A stretch of 64,000 bases of DNA, taken from NCBI RefSeq assembly GCF_030811685.1, contig NZ_JAUSRF010000018.1:1-64000 (forward strand), in the 5' to 3' direction. The translations under genes were made by a program, and so were the position numbers. A model generated the notes under the pieces. The model ran no database searches. It saw only the letters and a program-made list of their open reading frames with translations, and had not been told where the DNA came from. The stretch's first letter is position 1. Each line of letters starts with the position of its first letter. This document shows positions 61,636 through 64,000 of this stretch, one piece after another. The DNA comes from Neorhizobium huautlense (GTDB lineage: Bacteria; Pseudomonadota; Alphaproteobacteria; Rhizobiales; Rhizobiaceae).

Positions 61636-62767
61636 TCAGTCTAGATCGCCGCCGGCAACATCCGCCTTGCCGCTGATGCGGTGGGCGAGTGCCGCTTCCA
61701 TGAACTCGTTCAGATCACCGTCGAGAACATCGCTCGGAGCCGTCGATTCGACGCCGGTGCGCAGGTCCTTGACCAGCTGGTAAGGCTGCAGAACATAGGA
61801 ACGGATCTGGTGACCCCAGCCGATATCGGTTTTCGAGGCCGCTTCGGCATTGGCCGCATCTTCGCGCTTCTTCAGCTCGGCCTCGTAAAGACGGGCACGC
61901 AGCATGTCCCAGGCCTTGGCGCGGTTCTTGTGCTGTGAGCGTTCCTGCTGGCAGGCCACCACGATGCCGGTCGGGATATGCGTGATACGCACGGCCGAGT
62001 CGGTGGTGTTGACGTGCTGACCACCCGCACCCGAGGCACGGTAGGTGTCGATACGGCAATCGCTTTCGGCCACCTCGATATTGATCGAGTCGTCGACGAC
62101 CGGATAAACCCAGATCGACGAAAACGAGGTGTGCCGGCGCGCGTTGGAATCGTAAGGCGAAATGCGCACGAGACGATGCACGCCCGATTCGGTCTTCATC
62201 CAGCCATAGGCATTGTGGCCCTTGACGAGAATGGTGGCCGACTTGATGCCTGCCTCTTCGCCGTCATGGACTTCCAGCACCTCGACCTTGTAGCCCGAAC
62301 GTTCGGCCCAGCGCGTGTACATGCGCAGAAGAATGTTCGCCCAGTCCTGGCTTTCCGTGCCGCCGGCGCCGGAATGCACTTCGACATAGGTGTCGTTGCT
62401 GTCTGCTTCACCCGAAAGCATGGCCTCGACCTGACGACGGTTGGCCTCGGCACGCAGTGCTCTCAGCGCATCCTCGGCGTCCTTGATGATCGCCTCGTCG
62501 CCCTCTTCCTCACCCATTTCGATGAGTTCGATATTGTCGTTGAGCTGCTGCTCCAGCGCTTTCACGCCGTTGATGCTGTCATCCAGCTGCTGGCGCTCGC
62601 GCATCAGCTTCTGGGCTTCCTGGGCATCGTTCCAGAGGTTGGGATCCTCTGACTTGTTGTTCAACCAGTCCAGTCGTCTTACCGCCTGATCCCAGTCAAA
62701 GATGCCTCCTCAGCAGGCTTATGGCCTGCTTGATTTCGTCGGTGACGTTGATCATTTCGTTGCGCAT
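61636..62767 (-). CDS. prfB: Peptide chain release factor 2, with programmed +1 frameshift
   Basis: This 376-aa RF2 recognises UGA and UAA. The gene starts at ATG 62767 (MRNEMINVTDEIKQAISLLR). After 23 codons the frame meets TGA (62696-62698) in CTT TGA C; a +1 slip continues as DWDQAVRRLDWLNNKSEDPN. The joined coding parts are 62767-62699 and 62697-61636. An AGGAGG element (62705-62710) lies 3 bases before the slippery CTT, as in E. coli. The stop-codon recognition region and the catalytic GGQ motif (RASGAGGQHVNTTDSAVRIT) are intact. Confidence 0.97.
62695..62710 (-). promoter_or_regulatory. Programmed frameshift site of prfB
   Basis: On the minus strand AGGAGG, CAT, then CTTTGAC. Low RF2 slows termination at UGA and favours the +1 slip, so RF2 regulates its own level. 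Reading both frames in the sequence confirms the junction. Confidence 0.95.
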
Positions 62768-62818
62768 ATGCGTCGCTGCTTCCCGTATTTTACTTGGAAA
62801 TGAGGGCTGACATAGAGA

Positions 62819-62849
62819 CGGCGGGCGAGGATGTAAACCCCGCCCGCCG
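62819..62849 (-). terminator. Hairpin after the penicillin-binding protein gene
   Basis: cggcgggcg (62819-62827) pairs perfectly with cgcccgccg (62841-62849) over 13 bases, 23 bases beyond the stop. The minus-strand tail lacks a U-run, so it is a weak intrinsic terminator or a 3' protective hairpin. Confidence 0.55.
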
Positions 62850-62872
62850 CTTCGAACTTTGTCATGAATGGA

Positions 62873-64000
62873 TCAGAACAGGCCGCCGGCACCGGAAGTC
62901 ACCGCCTGCTGCGCCTGCGGCGAGGTGCGCAGGATTTCTTCCGCCGGCATCGTGTCTTCCATGCCGATCACGCTGAACGTATCGGACGGACCCGTGCCGG
63001 GCTTGAAGGCCTCGACGATCGTGTCCGGCTCGCCTTCGTTGGCGAACATGCCGGTCTTGCGGTTGACGGCGATGAACTGCATGCCCTGCGGCACCTGGAA
63101 CTTTCCGGCGTCGCGGGTCTTTTCGGCGGCTTCCATGAAATTGGCGAAGATCGGTGCGGCAAGGCTGCCGCCGGTCGCGCCGCGCCCAAGCGTCGCCGGG
63201 TTGTCGAAGCCGATATAAAGACCGGCGACCAGATCCGGCGAGAAGCCGACGAACCAGGTGTCCTTCGAATCGTTGGTCGTACCGGTCTTGCCGGCGATCG
63301 GACGATCCGCAACATGGATCTTGCCGGCAGCCGAACCGCGAATGACCACACCCTCAAGCATGGATGTGACCTGATAGGCCGTCATCGGGTCCAGAACCTG
63401 TTCGCGATTGTCGGCCAGAACCGGCTCTTCCTGGTTTGCCCAGCTGTTGGCGTTGCAGCCTTCGCAGGTGCGCTCCTCATGGCGGAAGATGGTCTTGCCG
63501 TAACGGTCCTGAATACGGTCGACCAGCGTCGGCTTGATCTGCTTGCCGCCATTGGCGATGACCGAATAGGCCGACACCATGCGCAGAACGGTGGTTTCAC
63601 CCGAACCGAGCGCCATCGGCAGGTAAGGCGCCATCTTGTCATAGATGCCGAAACGCTCGGCATATTCGGCGACCAGATCCATGCCCATGTCCTGCGCCAG
63701 ACGAACGGTCATCTGGTTGCGCGACTTTTCGATACCGGTGCGAAGCGTCGAGGGACCACCGCCATCCTCGCCGCCATAGTTGGTCGGGCGCCAGACCTCG
63801 TTGCCGGACACGACCTCGATCGGGGCGTCCATGATCACGGATGCCGGCGTATAACCATTGTCCATCGCCGCTGCGTAAACGAACGGCTTGAAGGACGAAC
63901 CCGGCTGGCGCATGGCCTGCGTGGCACGGTTGAATTCGGACTGGGCGTAGGAGAAGCCGCCGACCATCGCGAGAACACGGCCGGTATGCGGATCCATGGC
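62873..64000 (-). CDS. mrcA: Penicillin-binding protein 1A, C-terminal part (runs off the window)
   Basis: At least 375 residues of the transpeptidase half of a class A penicillin-binding protein are present. The catalytic Ser-x-x-Lys is in AMRQPGSSFKPFVYAA, Ser-x-Asn in EKSRNQMT, and Lys-Thr-Gly in IAGKTGTTNDSKDTWFVGFS. The frame is open to the window edge, so the N-terminal anchor and glycosyltransferase domain lie outside. These enzymes build and cross-link peptidoglycan in the periplasm. The name mrcA/PBP1A is by motif and rhizobial resemblance. Confidence 0.9.
   Translation of the reverse strand, partial: AMDPHTGRVLAMVGGFSYAQSEFNRATQAMRQPGSSFKPFVYAAAMDNGYTPASVIMDAPIEVVSGNEVWRPTNYGGEDGGGPSTLRTGIEKSRNQMTVRLAQDMGMDLVAEYAERFGIYDKMAPYLPMALGSGETTVLRMVSAYSVIANGGKQIKPTLVDRIQDRYGKTIFRHEERTCEGCNANSWANQEEPVLADNREQVLDPMTAYQVTSMLEGVVIRGSAAGKIHVADRPIAGKTGTTNDSKDTWFVGFSPDLVAGLYIGFDNPATLGRGATGGSLAAPIFANFMEAAEKTRDAGKFQVPQGMQFIAVNRKTGMFANEGEPDTIVEAFKPGTGPSDTFSVIGMEDTMPAEEILRTSPQAQQAVTSGAGGLF

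Overview
The window looks like a chromosomal segment of an alphaproteobacterium of the family Rhizobiaceae, closest in character to Agrobacterium/Rhizobium. The reasons are RpoB and RpoC of 1378 and 1402 residues, a short-form adenylate kinase (194 aa), the uninterrupted order from nusG to rplQ, several protein families typical of Rhizobiales (DUF1883, DUF817, DUF4112, DUF2809, a PhnA-like membrane protein), and a RIME-like palindromic repeat. No species call is attempted, and all names rest on reading the proteins, without database searches.

Region 1 (1-18.3 kb) is mixed chromosomal content. It begins with a signal-peptidase-I remnant that lacks its N-terminus. It then holds four toxin-antitoxin (TA) modules within about 13 kb: BrnT/HTH, RHH/ParE, DUF433/DUF5615 and HicBA-like. 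Among them sit an outer-membrane beta-barrel protein, an acyltransferase, a PhnA-like membrane protein preceded by a 25-aa membrane peptide, a ketopantoate reductase-like protein, rarA, a DegQ/DegP-type protease, ilvD, the methionine-sulfoxide repair pair msrP-msrQ, and several small membrane proteins.

Region 2 (18.4-54.1 kb) is the translation/transcription supercluster, almost wholly on the minus strand. Read in the direction of transcription it runs tRNA-Tyr, tRNA-Gly, a small membrane protein, tuf, a Cys-rich exported protein, tRNA-Trp, secE-nusG, rplK-rplA, rplJ-rplL, rpoB-rpoC. A plus-strand interruption follows (a hypothetical gene and a Phd/PemK-like pair). Then come rpsL-rpsG-fusA-tuf (str), rpsJ to rpsQ (S10), rplN to rplO (spc), and secY-adk-rpsM-rpsK-rpoA-rplQ. 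Hairpins or intrinsic terminators lie at the S10/spc boundary, between rplO and secY, between rplL and rpoB, and after rplQ, rpoC and both tuf genes. The two tuf copies encode identical proteins, and their DNA similarity stops at the edges of the coding region.

Region 3 (54.3-64 kb) holds rlmB, a single-domain response regulator, a UvrD-like helicase, a palindromic intergenic repeat, nadE, tRNA-Thr, nadK, prfB (with a +1 programmed frameshift at CTT TGA C) and the 3' part of a penicillin-binding protein 1A gene that runs off the window.

The best candidates for undescribed biology are four. One is a possible minus-strand small RNA ending at an intrinsic terminator near 5950. The second is the DUF433/DUF5615 cassette, flanked by a 64-bp direct repeat of the ilvD terminator. 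The third is a 15-bp perfect hairpin between rplL and rpoB. The fourth is the set of small uncharacterised genes inserted around tuf.
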